Source of the DNA: Ruminococcus hominis
Lineage (GTDB): Bacteria > Bacillota > Clostridia > Lachnospirales > Lachnospiraceae
Length of the DNA: 64,000 nt
Assembly: GCF_014287355.1 (NCBI RefSeq)
Contig: NZ_JACOPE010000001.1
Coordinates: 2,976,001 to 3,040,000 of the forward strand
Direction of reading: 5' to 3'
The notes beneath the pieces are model-generated. The model was not told where the DNA came from, did not search any database, and worked only from the letters and a program-made list of their open reading frames with translations. Made by a program: the position numbers and the translations under genes. Below are positions 1-6,985 of the stretch, piece by piece. The stretch's first letter is position 1, and the number at the start of each line of letters is the position of its first letter.

Positions 1-520
1 CTGCTCCCCGGATCAATAATAAGATAAAATATTTTTCTTCCCTGCTTTCATAGCTGTATCCATACTGCAGGGCAGTCTCGTAAATATTCTTTAAAATCAT
101 TCCTGTAAATACCGGAATATCCGGCAGACCGATTCCCAATACGCCCATCCCGATTCCAGACACACCGGATAGCAGTAAATTCTTTGTTCCTGTATCTCTC
201 GCTTTTTTAGAAAAGGCTCGCAGGGATTTGGAATTCTGCTTTACATCCGCCGTATACTGTCGTACCTGATAGTCCTGCTCCAGTTTTGCCCGCTGATACG
301 TCTTTTCAATAACCCTGGTTCCTTTCTCGAAAATCAGAGCAAATGCCTTCGCAAAAGCAGTATCCAATGTTTCCTGAAGTTTCGGCGGTATCTTTTCCTC
401 CAGTTTTTGATTCAGAATGTTCTCCCTTTTCTCTGAACGCTTCTGAAGGAATCTCTGCTCCTGTACTTCCAGCTTTTCCCACTCTTTCTGAAGCGGCGTC
501 CTTTTATCAAATAATCGCAT
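1..520 (-). CDS. EcsC family protein (partial, C-terminus outside window)
   Basis: Open reading frame on the minus strand from an ATG at 520 running off the left edge (about 173 residues seen). It starts MRLFDKRTPLQKEWEKL. The N-terminal 100 residues are charged and helical. A glycine-rich hydrophobic segment follows around residues 115-145 (GIGMGVLGIGLPDIPVF) and then a conserved YEXXLQYGYSYES-like stretch, a pattern typical of EcsC family proteins (named for a Bacillus gene next to the EcsAB ABC transporter). The biochemical role of the family is unclear; membrane association is likely. It is the third gene of a minus-strand operon behind a manganese-type riboswitch, separated by only one base from the YccF gene. 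Family call from remembered motifs, fairly secure. Confidence 0.75.
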   Translation of the reverse strand, partial: MRLFDKRTPLQKEWEKLEVQEQRFLQKRSEKRENILNQKLEEKIPPKLQETLDTAFAKAFALIFEKGTRVIEKTYQRAKLEQDYQVRQYTADVKQNSKSLRAFSKKARDTGTKNLLLSGVSGIGMGVLGIGLPDIPVFTGMILKNIYETALQYGYSYESREEKYFILLLIRGA

Positions 521-521
521 C

Positions 522-881
522 TTAATACACCTCCGCACCAAACGGCATCAATGCCAGTTTCGCCAGCTTAAACTGCTGCAAACCAAACGGGATACCGATA
601 ATCGTTACACACATAGCTACACCGATTGCCAGATGTTCCAGTGCAAGAGGCAGACCAGATACGATCAGCCAGATGATATTCAAAAGGAACGAACCAGCTC
701 CGCCACCATACTGCACCTCTTTTCCAAAGGGGAAAAAACTAAGCGCCGCAAATTTAAAGCACTGCATCCCTACCGGAATCCCCACAACGGTAATACACCA
801 GAGGCAGCCTGCCAGACACCAGCTTAGCCCGCTAACTGCGCCGCCAAACACGAACCACAACACATTTCCCAGGCATCCCAT
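522..881 (-). CDS. YccF domain inner membrane protein
   Basis: A 119-residue protein made of two similar halves. Each half has a hydrophobic helix pair and a conserved turn of the type VGIPVGMQCFKFAALSFFPFG (first copy, residues 33-54) and IIGIPFGLQQFKLAKLALMPFG (second copy, 93-114). This duplicated G-I-P-x-G/A-x-x-PFG pattern is the hallmark of the YccF domain. Function is unknown; the protein should sit in the cytoplasmic membrane. It is the middle gene of the operon with the coiled-coil protein upstream (3-bp gap) and EcsC downstream. Because the operon starts with a yybP-ykoY element, a link to manganese or envelope homeostasis is an inference, not shown by the protein itself. Confidence 0.85.
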   Translation of the reverse strand: MGCLGNVLWFVFGGAVSGLSWCLAGCLWCITVVGIPVGMQCFKFAALSFFPFGKEVQYGGGAGSFLLNIIWLIVSGLPLALEHLAIGVAMCVTIIGIPFGLQQFKLAKLALMPFGAEVY

Positions 882-884
882 ATG

Positions 885-1319
885 CTACACCTCCACATTC
901 ATTCGATTTTTCACATCAGCAAGTATTGTTTCTATCCGGTTGATGGCATCATCCACCTGTTCTCTTGCATCTGCAATCTTACTCTGCACCATGTAATCTG
1001 CCACCAGCCCGTCCAAAAAGAAATCCGCAAAGGAAAGGAAACTGCCGATTTCCATGCGCAGATCCAAGGAAACCTGCACATCTCTTAATTCTCTCTGAAA
1101 ACGCTGAATATCGCTTTTCGCCTGTTCCATCAACGCAGATGCGTCATTCATTTTAGAATGCTTCACAAGGTCACTGATAAAGCCTCCTCCAAGCATATCA
1201 AAAATGCCCCAGTTTCTCGCACTTCCCAACTTATCCCTTGCTGCGTAAAGGCTCTGAAGTGCCCGCTCCCCTGCCTGTACTGCTTCCTGCATTTCCCGTT
1301 TCATCATTTCGTTACTCAT
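885..1319 (-). CDS. Uncharacterised helical/coiled-coil protein
   Basis: A 144-residue protein starting at an ATG with a GAGAGG ribosome binding site. It is rich in Ala, Glu, Gln and Arg in heptad-like order over residues 1-40 and 65-140, so coiled-coil is likely. A short Gly-rich hydrophobic turn (IFDMLGGGFISDLVKH, residues 39-54) lies between the helical parts. I do not recognise a domain of known function. It is the first gene after the manganese-type riboswitch and is followed by the YccF and EcsC genes with spacings of 3 and 1 bp, so the three are almost certainly co-transcribed and may act together at the membrane. Confidence 0.7.
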   Translation of the reverse strand: MSNEMMKREMQEAVQAGERALQSLYAARDKLGSARNWGIFDMLGGGFISDLVKHSKMNDASALMEQAKSDIQRFQRELRDVQVSLDLRMEIGSFLSFADFFLDGLVADYMVQSKIADAREQVDDAINRIETILADVKNRMNVEV

Positions 1320-1379
1320 CGTTTATCCTCTCTTTCTTTTTAGCAGCCTATTGCGGCAGATTTTCTATATTTCATAATA

Positions 1380-1421
1380 AAAAAAGACTCCTATCATGAC
1401 CTCTGCCACAATAAAAGTCTT
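1380..1421 (-). terminator. Riboswitch-controlled intrinsic terminator
   Basis: On the minus strand AAGACT (1421-1416) can pair with AGTCTT (about 1389-1384), directly followed by a run of seven T. The 5' arm overlaps the 3' strand of the riboswitch P1 stem, so the two structures exclude each other: P1 formation should prevent termination and turn the operon on. Confidence 0.75.
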
Positions 1422-1510
1422 GCTATCTTATTTGCTACGGGTATCTCTCGATACCGGTTGTCGGTTACAAAACCACCTCTTTCGAGGCGTTCAGCTACTC
1501 CCTTTTTTGC
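1411..1510 (-). promoter_or_regulatory. yybP-ykoY family manganese riboswitch
   Basis: The minus strand shows the 5' signature AAAAGGGAGTAGC (about 1507-1495), a hairpin CGCCTC-GAAA-GAGGTG, a CCGGTATC-GAGA-GATACCCG hairpin, and the 3' signature TAGCAAGACTTTT (about 1424-1412). The 5' AAAAG and 3' CTTTT can close P1. This order and the two conserved loop strands match the yybP-ykoY class, which senses Mn2+ and usually activates transcription by blocking a terminator. It lies between a strong promoter and the coiled-coil/YccF/EcsC operon. Call rests on remembered consensus; a covariance-model search would settle it. Confidence 0.8.
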
Positions 1511-1518
1511 TTGAGATG

Positions 1519-1547
1519 AATATAACATATTGGAAATAATTTGTCAA
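1519..1547 (-). promoter_or_regulatory. Promoter of the riboswitch-EcsC operon
   Basis: Minus strand: -35 TTGACA (1547-1542), 17-bp spacer, -10 TATATT (1524-1519). The start point would fall about 10 bases before the riboswitch. Confidence 0.8.
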
Positions 1548-1580
1548 ATAATAGATTCTTCTTGTCCAAGAAGATTCCTT

Positions 1581-2477
1581 CTATTCTGGAAACACAATCT
1601 CCACACAGAAATCATTCCCTTCTATCCGGGCACTGATTTTTCCTTCCATACGGAGTACCAACTCTTTTGCGATTGATAAGCCGAGGCCACTGGAAGTCTT
1701 ACTGCGTGCTTCATCCGCTTTATAAAACCGTTCAAACACCTGATCTACATTTATTTTTTCCACATGACATACCTGATTTTTTATCTGTATCCGAATGCTG
1801 TTTTCAACTTCTTCCAGTGAAATACTGATTTTCTTCTCCCCATGATCCAGTCCGTTTTTTATGATATTCTGAAGGATTCTCCGGATTCCCTGTTCGTTTC
1901 CGTTCATAAACAGCAATTTCTCTGTAATCTGTATCTCCGGTTCAATTCCTCTACCCGTCCACTCATCATAATAGGAAAATATGGTATCTTTCAAAATCTT
2001 GTTAATACAGCAAGATGACATTTCCAGATGGAAGGAATCGTTTTTTAGCTTTGTAAAAGTAAATAATTCTTCCAGCATTTCTTTCAGGCTGCCGATTCTC
2101 TCCTGTATGATCTTCATATACCGTCTCTGCTCTTCCTGGTCTTCACAGGTTTCCATTAACTGAAAATATCCGTCAAGGGACGTCAAAGGAGTACGGATAT
2201 CATGTGAGAGATTTGTATATGTATCCGAAATCATCTCCTCTTTCTTCAAGTATTCCTTCTTTTCCCTTCGCTTCAGTTCCAGCCATTCGTTTAAAACATC
2301 TGCCAGCTCACCAATGCCTCCCAAATCCATTTCTCTGGTAATCAGCATGTTGCTGTCGTGCTTCATCAGAAACGACAACTGGCGGCAGATGTCTTTCACC
2401 TGCCGCTGGTATTTCCAAAATAACATTCCCTGTACCAGTATCACTGCTATCAATAGCACGAACCCTAGTTTTATCAT
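1581..2477 (-). CDS. Sensor histidine kinase of an ABC-transporter-linked two-component system
   Basis: A 298-residue kinase with one N-terminal membrane helix (residues 3-20), no extracellular sensor loop, a HisKA H-box SHDIRTPLTS with phospho-acceptor His about residue 92, an N-box NIIKNGLDH and a G-box region SSGLGLSIAKEL. Short, intramembrane-sensing kinases of this shape are common next to antimicrobial-peptide ABC transporters, where the transporter itself senses the drug. The start codon follows the permease stop without a gap, so it is the last gene of a response regulator-ATPase-permease-kinase operon. Substrate is unknown; lantibiotics, bacitracin-like peptides or other cell-wall agents are the usual inducers of such systems. 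Confidence 0.88.
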   Translation of the reverse strand: MIKLGFVLLIAVILVQGMLFWKYQRQVKDICRQLSFLMKHDSNMLITREMDLGGIGELADVLNEWLELKRREKKEYLKKEEMISDTYTNLSHDIRTPLTSLDGYFQLMETCEDQEEQRRYMKIIQERIGSLKEMLEELFTFTKLKNDSFHLEMSSCCINKILKDTIFSYYDEWTGRGIEPEIQITEKLLFMNGNEQGIRRILQNIIKNGLDHGEKKISISLEEVENSIRIQIKNQVCHVEKINVDQVFERFYKADEARSKTSSGLGLSIAKELVLRMEGKISARIEGNDFCVEIVFPE

Positions 2478-3329
2478 TTAGATATCTCTCTTTCTGAATA
2501 CCCATCCTGTCAGTAATGTAACCACGATTCCGAACGCCGCCGCAATCACAACTGCCGTCAGGCATTCCTTATTGGTCGGTGACATGGATAAAAGTGCAAT
2601 CTTTCCTGTCACTGTATATTTCAAAATCTGGAAATTCTCCACGCCTGCCTTCTGGATCAAATGATTGATCACTCCGTATAAAACAATCATGGTATTCATA
2701 CACAGGCAGATAACAATCGTCATGCTGAACACGTTGCTGTTCAAAACCACCGCAATCGCCATACTGATTAGTACCAGTGCATAATGAAGCAAAATCTGAA
2801 TACCAAAGTATCTCAGCAGCTCGCTTCCATTCCCCCACTCCAGATATCCGAAATACATCTGCTGTGCAATAATCTGAAGGATAAAATAAATCAGCATGGT
2901 AACAGTCGTATACACAAACAACACTGTAGCTTTGGAAAAGATCAGGTTTCTCCGGCTCCTTACCTGTCCGCCGATATTTTTAATATAACCGCTTCCTATA
3001 TCTGCACTGGAAAACAGCACTGTAAAAATCACCAGAAACAACGCCACAAACTTCGCCTGCAGGTTTGCATATACCTGATCAAAGACCGTTACTTTTTCTC
3101 CCGGCTGTGTCGGCAGGAATACGGACATTCCCATATTGATGGTTTCTGGTTTCACTGTTTCTGCAATGCTTTCTGTCTGCTGTTGTTCCGCTTCCTTGTT
3201 CATCGTATCAATATCCAGTTTCGACATGGATGTGGAGAAGAATATAGCTGCCGCCATCACAATCCATACCACATACATACTTTTTGTCCGGACCATCCGG
3301 TACAGATCCATTTTTATCATATTAAGCAT
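2478..3329 (-). CDS. ABC-2 type permease of peptide-resistance-like transporter
   Basis: A 283-residue membrane protein with an N-terminal helix (about residues 18-35), a 60-residue extracytoplasmic loop, and five further hydrophobic segments up to the C-terminal VVTLLTGWVF. This six-helix ABC-2 layout is the permease type of BcrB/lantibiotic-immunity transporters. Its start overlaps the end of the ATPase gene by 8 bases with GGAGGG as binding site, and the kinase follows immediately, so expression is coupled. With the ATPase it probably forms a dimeric exporter or self-protection transporter. The substrate cannot be read from sequence. Confidence 0.82.
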   Translation of the reverse strand: MLNMIKMDLYRMVRTKSMYVVWIVMAAAIFFSTSMSKLDIDTMNKEAEQQQTESIAETVKPETINMGMSVFLPTQPGEKVTVFDQVYANLQAKFVALFLVIFTVLFSSADIGSGYIKNIGGQVRSRRNLIFSKATVLFVYTTVTMLIYFILQIIAQQMYFGYLEWGNGSELLRYFGIQILLHYALVLISMAIAVVLNSNVFSMTIVICLCMNTMIVLYGVINHLIQKAGVENFQILKYTVTGKIALLSMSPTNKECLTAVVIAAAFGIVVTLLTGWVFRKRDI

Positions 3330-4239
3330 TTTGATTCCCTCCTGTCAGATTCAAGAAATAGGTTTCCAGTTCTTCACTGGTAATGGAAATTCCATTGACC
3401 AAAATTCCTGCTTTTGCCAGTTCCATATTGACATTGGCGCTTTCATTCAATCGTTCAAATATATGGATATGGCTCTTATCTGTAACCTGATAGTTGGTAA
3501 ATCCCATTCTGTCCAGAATCGGGACTGCCTGCTCCGGATGGATTAACTCTATTTCAATCCGTTCACTGCAGCGTTTCATCAGTTCTTCGCTTGTCAGCTC
3601 CTGCAGAAGACTTCCATTATGGATAATTCCATAATCCGTTGCAATCTTAGATAATTCCTCTAAAATATGACTGGATATCAAAATCGTCATATTCCGTTCA
3701 TCTCGCAGTCTCTGTATGGTATCACGCACCTCTGCAATTCCCTGGGGATCAAGCCCATTGATCGGTTCATCAAGGACCAGGAGATCCGGCTCCCCGACCA
3801 GTGCCAGCCCGATTCCGAGACGCTGCTTCATTCCAAGGGAAAAATGTTTCGTTTTTTTCTTTCCGACACCTTCCAGTCCGACCGTCTCTAAGATATCTTC
3901 GATGTATCCCTTTTTCCGAATACCAAACAATTCACATTTTATTTTCAGGTTTGTATATGCATTCATGTTGCCATACAGCCCCGGTGCTTCAATCAGACAC
4001 CCCACACGAGAACGAATCCTCTCCAGTTCTTTTCCTTTACACCCGAACATCTCAATCTCTCCGGCTGTCGGTCTTGCAAGTCCACTGATCATCTTCAGGC
4101 AAGTCGTCTTTCCCGCACCGTTCCGTCCGATAAATCCATAGATAGCACCCTTTTTTATGTGAAGGTTTACTTTATCCACTGCCTTATGATGACCATACTG
4201 CTTCGTCAATCCATTTGTACTTAATAACAATTCACTCAA
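3322..4239 (-). CDS. ABC transporter ATP-binding protein (BcrA/lantibiotic-immunity type)
   Basis: About 305 residues. Walker A GRNGAGKT, Q-loop region, signature FSLGMKQRLG (a divergent LSGGQ as in BcrA-type ATPases), Walker B LLVLDEPINGLDPQG and the SSHILEEL switch region are all visible. A C-terminal 90-residue domain follows, as in bacitracin and lantibiotic self-protection ATPases. I place the start at TTG 4239 because the AGGAG lies directly against the ATG at 4248 but 9 bases before the TTG. It sits between the response regulator (87-bp gap to the stop) and the permease (overlap). Confidence 0.88.
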   Translation of the reverse strand: MSELLLSTNGLTKQYGHHKAVDKVNLHIKKGAIYGFIGRNGAGKTTCLKMISGLARPTAGEIEMFGCKGKELERIRSRVGCLIEAPGLYGNMNAYTNLKIKCELFGIRKKGYIEDILETVGLEGVGKKKTKHFSLGMKQRLGIGLALVGEPDLLVLDEPINGLDPQGIAEVRDTIQRLRDERNMTILISSHILEELSKIATDYGIIHNGSLLQELTSEELMKRCSERIEIELIHPEQAVPILDRMGFTNYQVTDKSHIHIFERLNESANVNMELAKAGILVNGISITSEELETYFLNLTGGNQNA

Positions 4240-4325
4240 TGCTTTCATCTCCTTTTCTTATCTGCTGTTATCATATCGGATAAATCCTAATCAAACGCAA
4301 ATAAATAGTAAAAAAAGAGTAAAGA

Positions 4326-5015
4326 TTAAGAATGCAGACGGTAGCCGATTCCCCATACGGTATCAATATATTCCTCCTGCGTTACTGCTTTTATCTTTTT
4401 CCGGATATTGCTGATATGTACATCCAGTGTCTTTGTCTCTCCCATATAGTGTTCATCCCACGCATATTCAAAAATCTCTTCTTTGCTGAAGACCTGTTTC
4501 GGATGCTCCAGTAAAAGCTCCAGAATTGCAAATTCCTGCTTTGTAATTTTGGGAAGCAGCACTCCGGCAATCCGGACTTCAAAGCGCTCACGGTCCAGTT
4601 CCAGGTTTTTATATGACACGCTTTTATGTTCCGGCTCCTGCTGCATATGGCGGAGCTGAATCTGAATCCGGGCAAGCACCTCCTGTATCTCAAACGGTTT
4701 TGTAATGTAATCATCTGCCCCACTGGTAAGAAGCCCGATTTTTTCATCCAATCCGTCTTTGGCTGTCAGGACAATAACCGGCGTATTGCCCTGTTTCCGA
4801 ATCTGGGCAAGCACCTCTTCTCCTGAAATTCCCGGAAGCATCAGATCCAATAGAATCAAAGAAAAGCCCGCCTTATCCATCTGGAACAGCATCCTCGCTT
4901 CCGTCCCGGAAAAAGCCTGTACCGTCTCATACCCTGCTTTCTGTAATGCCGTATATAAAAGATTATTGATATCCGTATCGTCTTCTACAATCAGAATTCT
5001 GTTTTTCTGCTCCAT
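4326..5015 (-). CDS. OmpR/PhoB-type response regulator
   Basis: About 229 residues from ATG 5015, which has GGAAGG upstream; the longer frame from 5048 would need a TTG without a binding site. Receiver domain: acidic pocket VEDD (residues 10-13), phospho-acceptor Asp about 57 in LLDLMLP, Thr in VLTAKD and Lys in TKPF. Residues 130-229 form the winged helix (TLDVHISNIRKKIKA, GIGYRLHS). First gene of the operon with ATPase, permease and kinase. A minus-strand promoter-like pair TTGGAC/TATAAT (18 bp apart) lies just upstream in the divergent region shared with the ssb leader. Confidence 0.9.
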   Translation of the reverse strand: MEQKNRILIVEDDTDINNLLYTALQKAGYETVQAFSGTEARMLFQMDKAGFSLILLDLMLPGISGEEVLAQIRKQGNTPVIVLTAKDGLDEKIGLLTSGADDYITKPFEIQEVLARIQIQLRHMQQEPEHKSVSYKNLELDRERFEVRIAGVLLPKITKQEFAILELLLEHPKQVFSKEEIFEYAWDEHYMGETKTLDVHISNIRKKIKAVTQEEYIDTVWGIGYRLHS

Positions 5016-5139
5016 TTTTCTCATCCTTCCATTTTCCGATTTAAACAATATTATATTGCACTTTTATAACTATGTCCAAAATTCTTTTGATATTATCCTT
5101 CCACCTCGTCTACATATGCTATATATAGTTCTAATTCTT

Positions 5140-5168
5140 TTGACATATGCTATATCTTGTGTTAATAT
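5140..5168 (+). promoter_or_regulatory. Shared-type element promoter P1 (ssb/MoxR/VWA operon)
   Basis: -35 TTGACA (5140-5145), 17-bp spacer, -10 TAATAT (5163-5168). The spacer contains ATATCTTGTG, shared with the promoters at 20320 and 44624. A second partial copy, ACATATGCTATAT, lies at 5112-5124, suggesting a repeated operator. Confidence 0.8.
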
Positions 5169-5174
5169 AATCTT

Positions 5175-5306
5175 GTATTTAAGTTTTTGTGCTGTCCCGT
5201 CATGGGAGTCTGGACCATTCATCCAGAAGCATATGCAGTTTAAGTTTGGAAAATCGTGTCATTATACTGCCGTTTTATACGGTGCTATAATGGCACTTTT
5301 TTTATT
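5175..5306 (+). promoter_or_regulatory. Leader RNA 1 with conserved motif and terminator
   Basis: Untranslated leader before ssb. It shows local hairpins (CCCGTCATGGG; CTGGA...TCCAG at about 5210-5226), the motif GCAGTTTAAGTTTG (5235-5248) and 7 nt later an intrinsic terminator: GTGTCATTAT (5256-5265) pairs with ATAATGGCAC (5286-5295), then TTTTTTTATTTT. The same layout recurs at 20396 and 44494. A terminator between a strong promoter and the first gene implies regulated read-through. Confidence 0.75.
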
Positions 5307-5349
5307 TTAATCTATTTTAACGCCCAAAGAGGCAGAAAGGAGAATTTTT

Positions 5350-6051
5350 ATGTCAGCAATTTTAACAATTTTAGGGAGGGCCACAAGAGATCCTGAGATG
5401 CAGCAAGGAAAAAATTCCGGTACGGAATATGTTTCTCTGGACATTGCAGTTTCACAGCGAGGCCAGGATGGAAAGGAAGAAACCATTTACTATCAGTGCT
5501 ATTTTAACAAGTTCCTTGCAGAACGCTTAGCAAAAGCAGGCGTAAAGAAAGGAACCGGGCTGATGATCTATGGTGATCTGGAGCTTCATCCGTTCATTTA
5601 TCAGAAAGGAAAGAATGCGGGGCAGGCAAATGCCGGTCCGAGGATCAATGTCAAGGACTGGCACTTTGTACCATCCAACCGTTCTGACAGCAATACCGGA
5701 CATCCGGGTGCAAACCAGAACAGCCAGCCGAATGGTGGTGCGGCAACGCCCGGTGCAGCCGGCAATGGCAGCTACCCAATGCAGGGAAATCCCAATGGCA
5801 GCTACCAGAATCAGGCAATGCCTGGCGGCTATCCACAGCAGGGAATGGCTCCTGCTAACGGTGCCTACACGCCTCCTGCAAATGGCGGACAGTATCAGGC
5901 TCCGCCAAACGGAACCGGTCAGCCACAGAGCAGCTACCCGCCGCAGGGCAGTTATACCGGAATGCCAAATTACGGAGGTATGCCGGGCAGTCAGCCAACT
6001 GACGGCTTTCAAAATGTGCCGGAACAGATGGCATCCCAGTTGCCCTATTAA
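5350..6051 (+). CDS. ssb: Single-stranded DNA-binding protein
   Basis: 233 residues. The first 110 residues look like an OB-fold SSB core: MSAILTILGRATRDPE, then VSLDIAVSQRG, YYQCYFNKFLAERLAK, GLMIYGDLELHPF. The remaining 120 residues are a low-complexity Gly/Asn/Gln/Pro/Tyr tail with repeated PNG, NGSY and QGM units. The usual acidic tip (DDDIPF-like) that recruits DNA-processing partners is missing; the end is QMASQLPY. Clear AGAAAGGAG site before the ATG. First gene of the long plus-strand operon behind leader 1. Element-borne SSBs normally protect single strands during transfer or replication. Confidence 0.85.
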   Translation: MSAILTILGRATRDPEMQQGKNSGTEYVSLDIAVSQRGQDGKEETIYYQCYFNKFLAERLAKAGVKKGTGLMIYGDLELHPFIYQKGKNAGQANAGPRINVKDWHFVPSNRSDSNTGHPGANQNSQPNGGAATPGAAGNGSYPMQGNPNGSYQNQAMPGGYPQQGMAPANGAYTPPANGGQYQAPPNGTGQPQSSYPPQGSYTGMPNYGGMPGSQPTDGFQNVPEQMASQLPY

Positions 6052-6192
6052 CTCTCAAGGAACCCTATGTTGAGGAATTGCATTTATCATCTTTGTGATG
6101 ATGCAGTTCCTCTTTTTCATGTCCGGAAGCGGCGATTTCCCATCCAGCTTCCGGGCTTGTCTAAGAATCATGAATCAGAAAGGAATCAGCTC

Positions 6193-6969
6193 ATGAAAAA
6201 ATCAAATCGAAAAAAATTCTTACAGTTTGTCGTGCTTGTACTGTTTCTTGCAGCACTTTTCGTACCACAGGATGCCAACCGGCTTCTGATTGCAGGCATT
6301 GCCCTGATCGGTATCGGAGTCACGCTGTTCAGTTATCTTCTCCCGCTTTTCACGGAACGCCTGAAAAACAGGGAGCATAAGCTACGAAAACGCCCAGAAA
6401 GAACTCGTCATCTGGAAGGAACACCTGATCTGGAAACCATTCTCTGGAGACAGATCAAATTCCAGATTACCGGAAAGCTCAAGGAAGCCTTCCCGGATGC
6501 CACATGGGATTTTGTGAAAGAACCACCGCTCTCCCAGATACTGGATGGGGAACCATTACGGATTCGCACACGGAATACCGGAAGTTATAATTTTGCGGAA
6601 ATTCTCATGGATGCCCGTGGCAGTCTGACGCTTCAGATGATGACCATTGAATCCTTACATAAAAAGGAACCGTCAGAAGGAAATCCGGATTCCAGACCAG
6701 CCGTTAATCCCAAATCATGGTATTCCCTGATTGGGAAACCGCTACTGATGGAATTGGTCGGTGACTTACAGGCAAGGGGCTATGAAAAGCTGTTTATCAA
6801 CGAGCAGGGAGATGTCTATATTCTGAACGGCACTGAACCGGAAGTCCGGGGAAAGCTGGAACATTTCCCGCCCAAAGATTACTGGGGCGAATTGACGGAG
6901 ATTTTTACTGAAGATGAATTGACCACAGAAGAGACCGAGCAGGCACTGGAACTGTCCTGGATCTCATAA
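6193..6969 (+). CDS. Uncharacterised membrane-anchored protein
   Basis: About 258 residues from ATG 6193 (AAAGGAATCAG upstream); the open frame extends to 6067 but without a binding site. Two hydrophobic helices (residues 11-25 and 29-50) form a hairpin anchor, followed by a basic linker (KNREHKLRKRPERTR) and a soluble domain of about 190 residues ending in an acidic stretch (EDELTTEETEQALELSW). No domain recognised. It lies 17 bp upstream of the MoxR-type ATPase with a strong AAGGAGG between them, so it belongs to the same operon; it could anchor the AAA/VWA machinery to the membrane, but this is only an idea. Confidence 0.65.
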   Translation: MKKSNRKKFLQFVVLVLFLAALFVPQDANRLLIAGIALIGIGVTLFSYLLPLFTERLKNREHKLRKRPERTRHLEGTPDLETILWRQIKFQITGKLKEAFPDATWDFVKEPPLSQILDGEPLRIRTRNTGSYNFAEILMDARGSLTLQMMTIESLHKKEPSEGNPDSRPAVNPKSWYSLIGKPLLMELVGDLQARGYEKLFINEQGDVYILNGTEPEVRGKLEHFPPKDYWGELTEIFTEDELTTEETEQALELSWIS

Positions 6970-6985
6970 GAAGGAGGAACGAATC

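Noticed and set aside
5527..6058. Several long frames opposite or across the ssb gene
   Set aside because: They are by-products of the Gly/Pro/Gln/Asn-rich repetitive tail of SSB.
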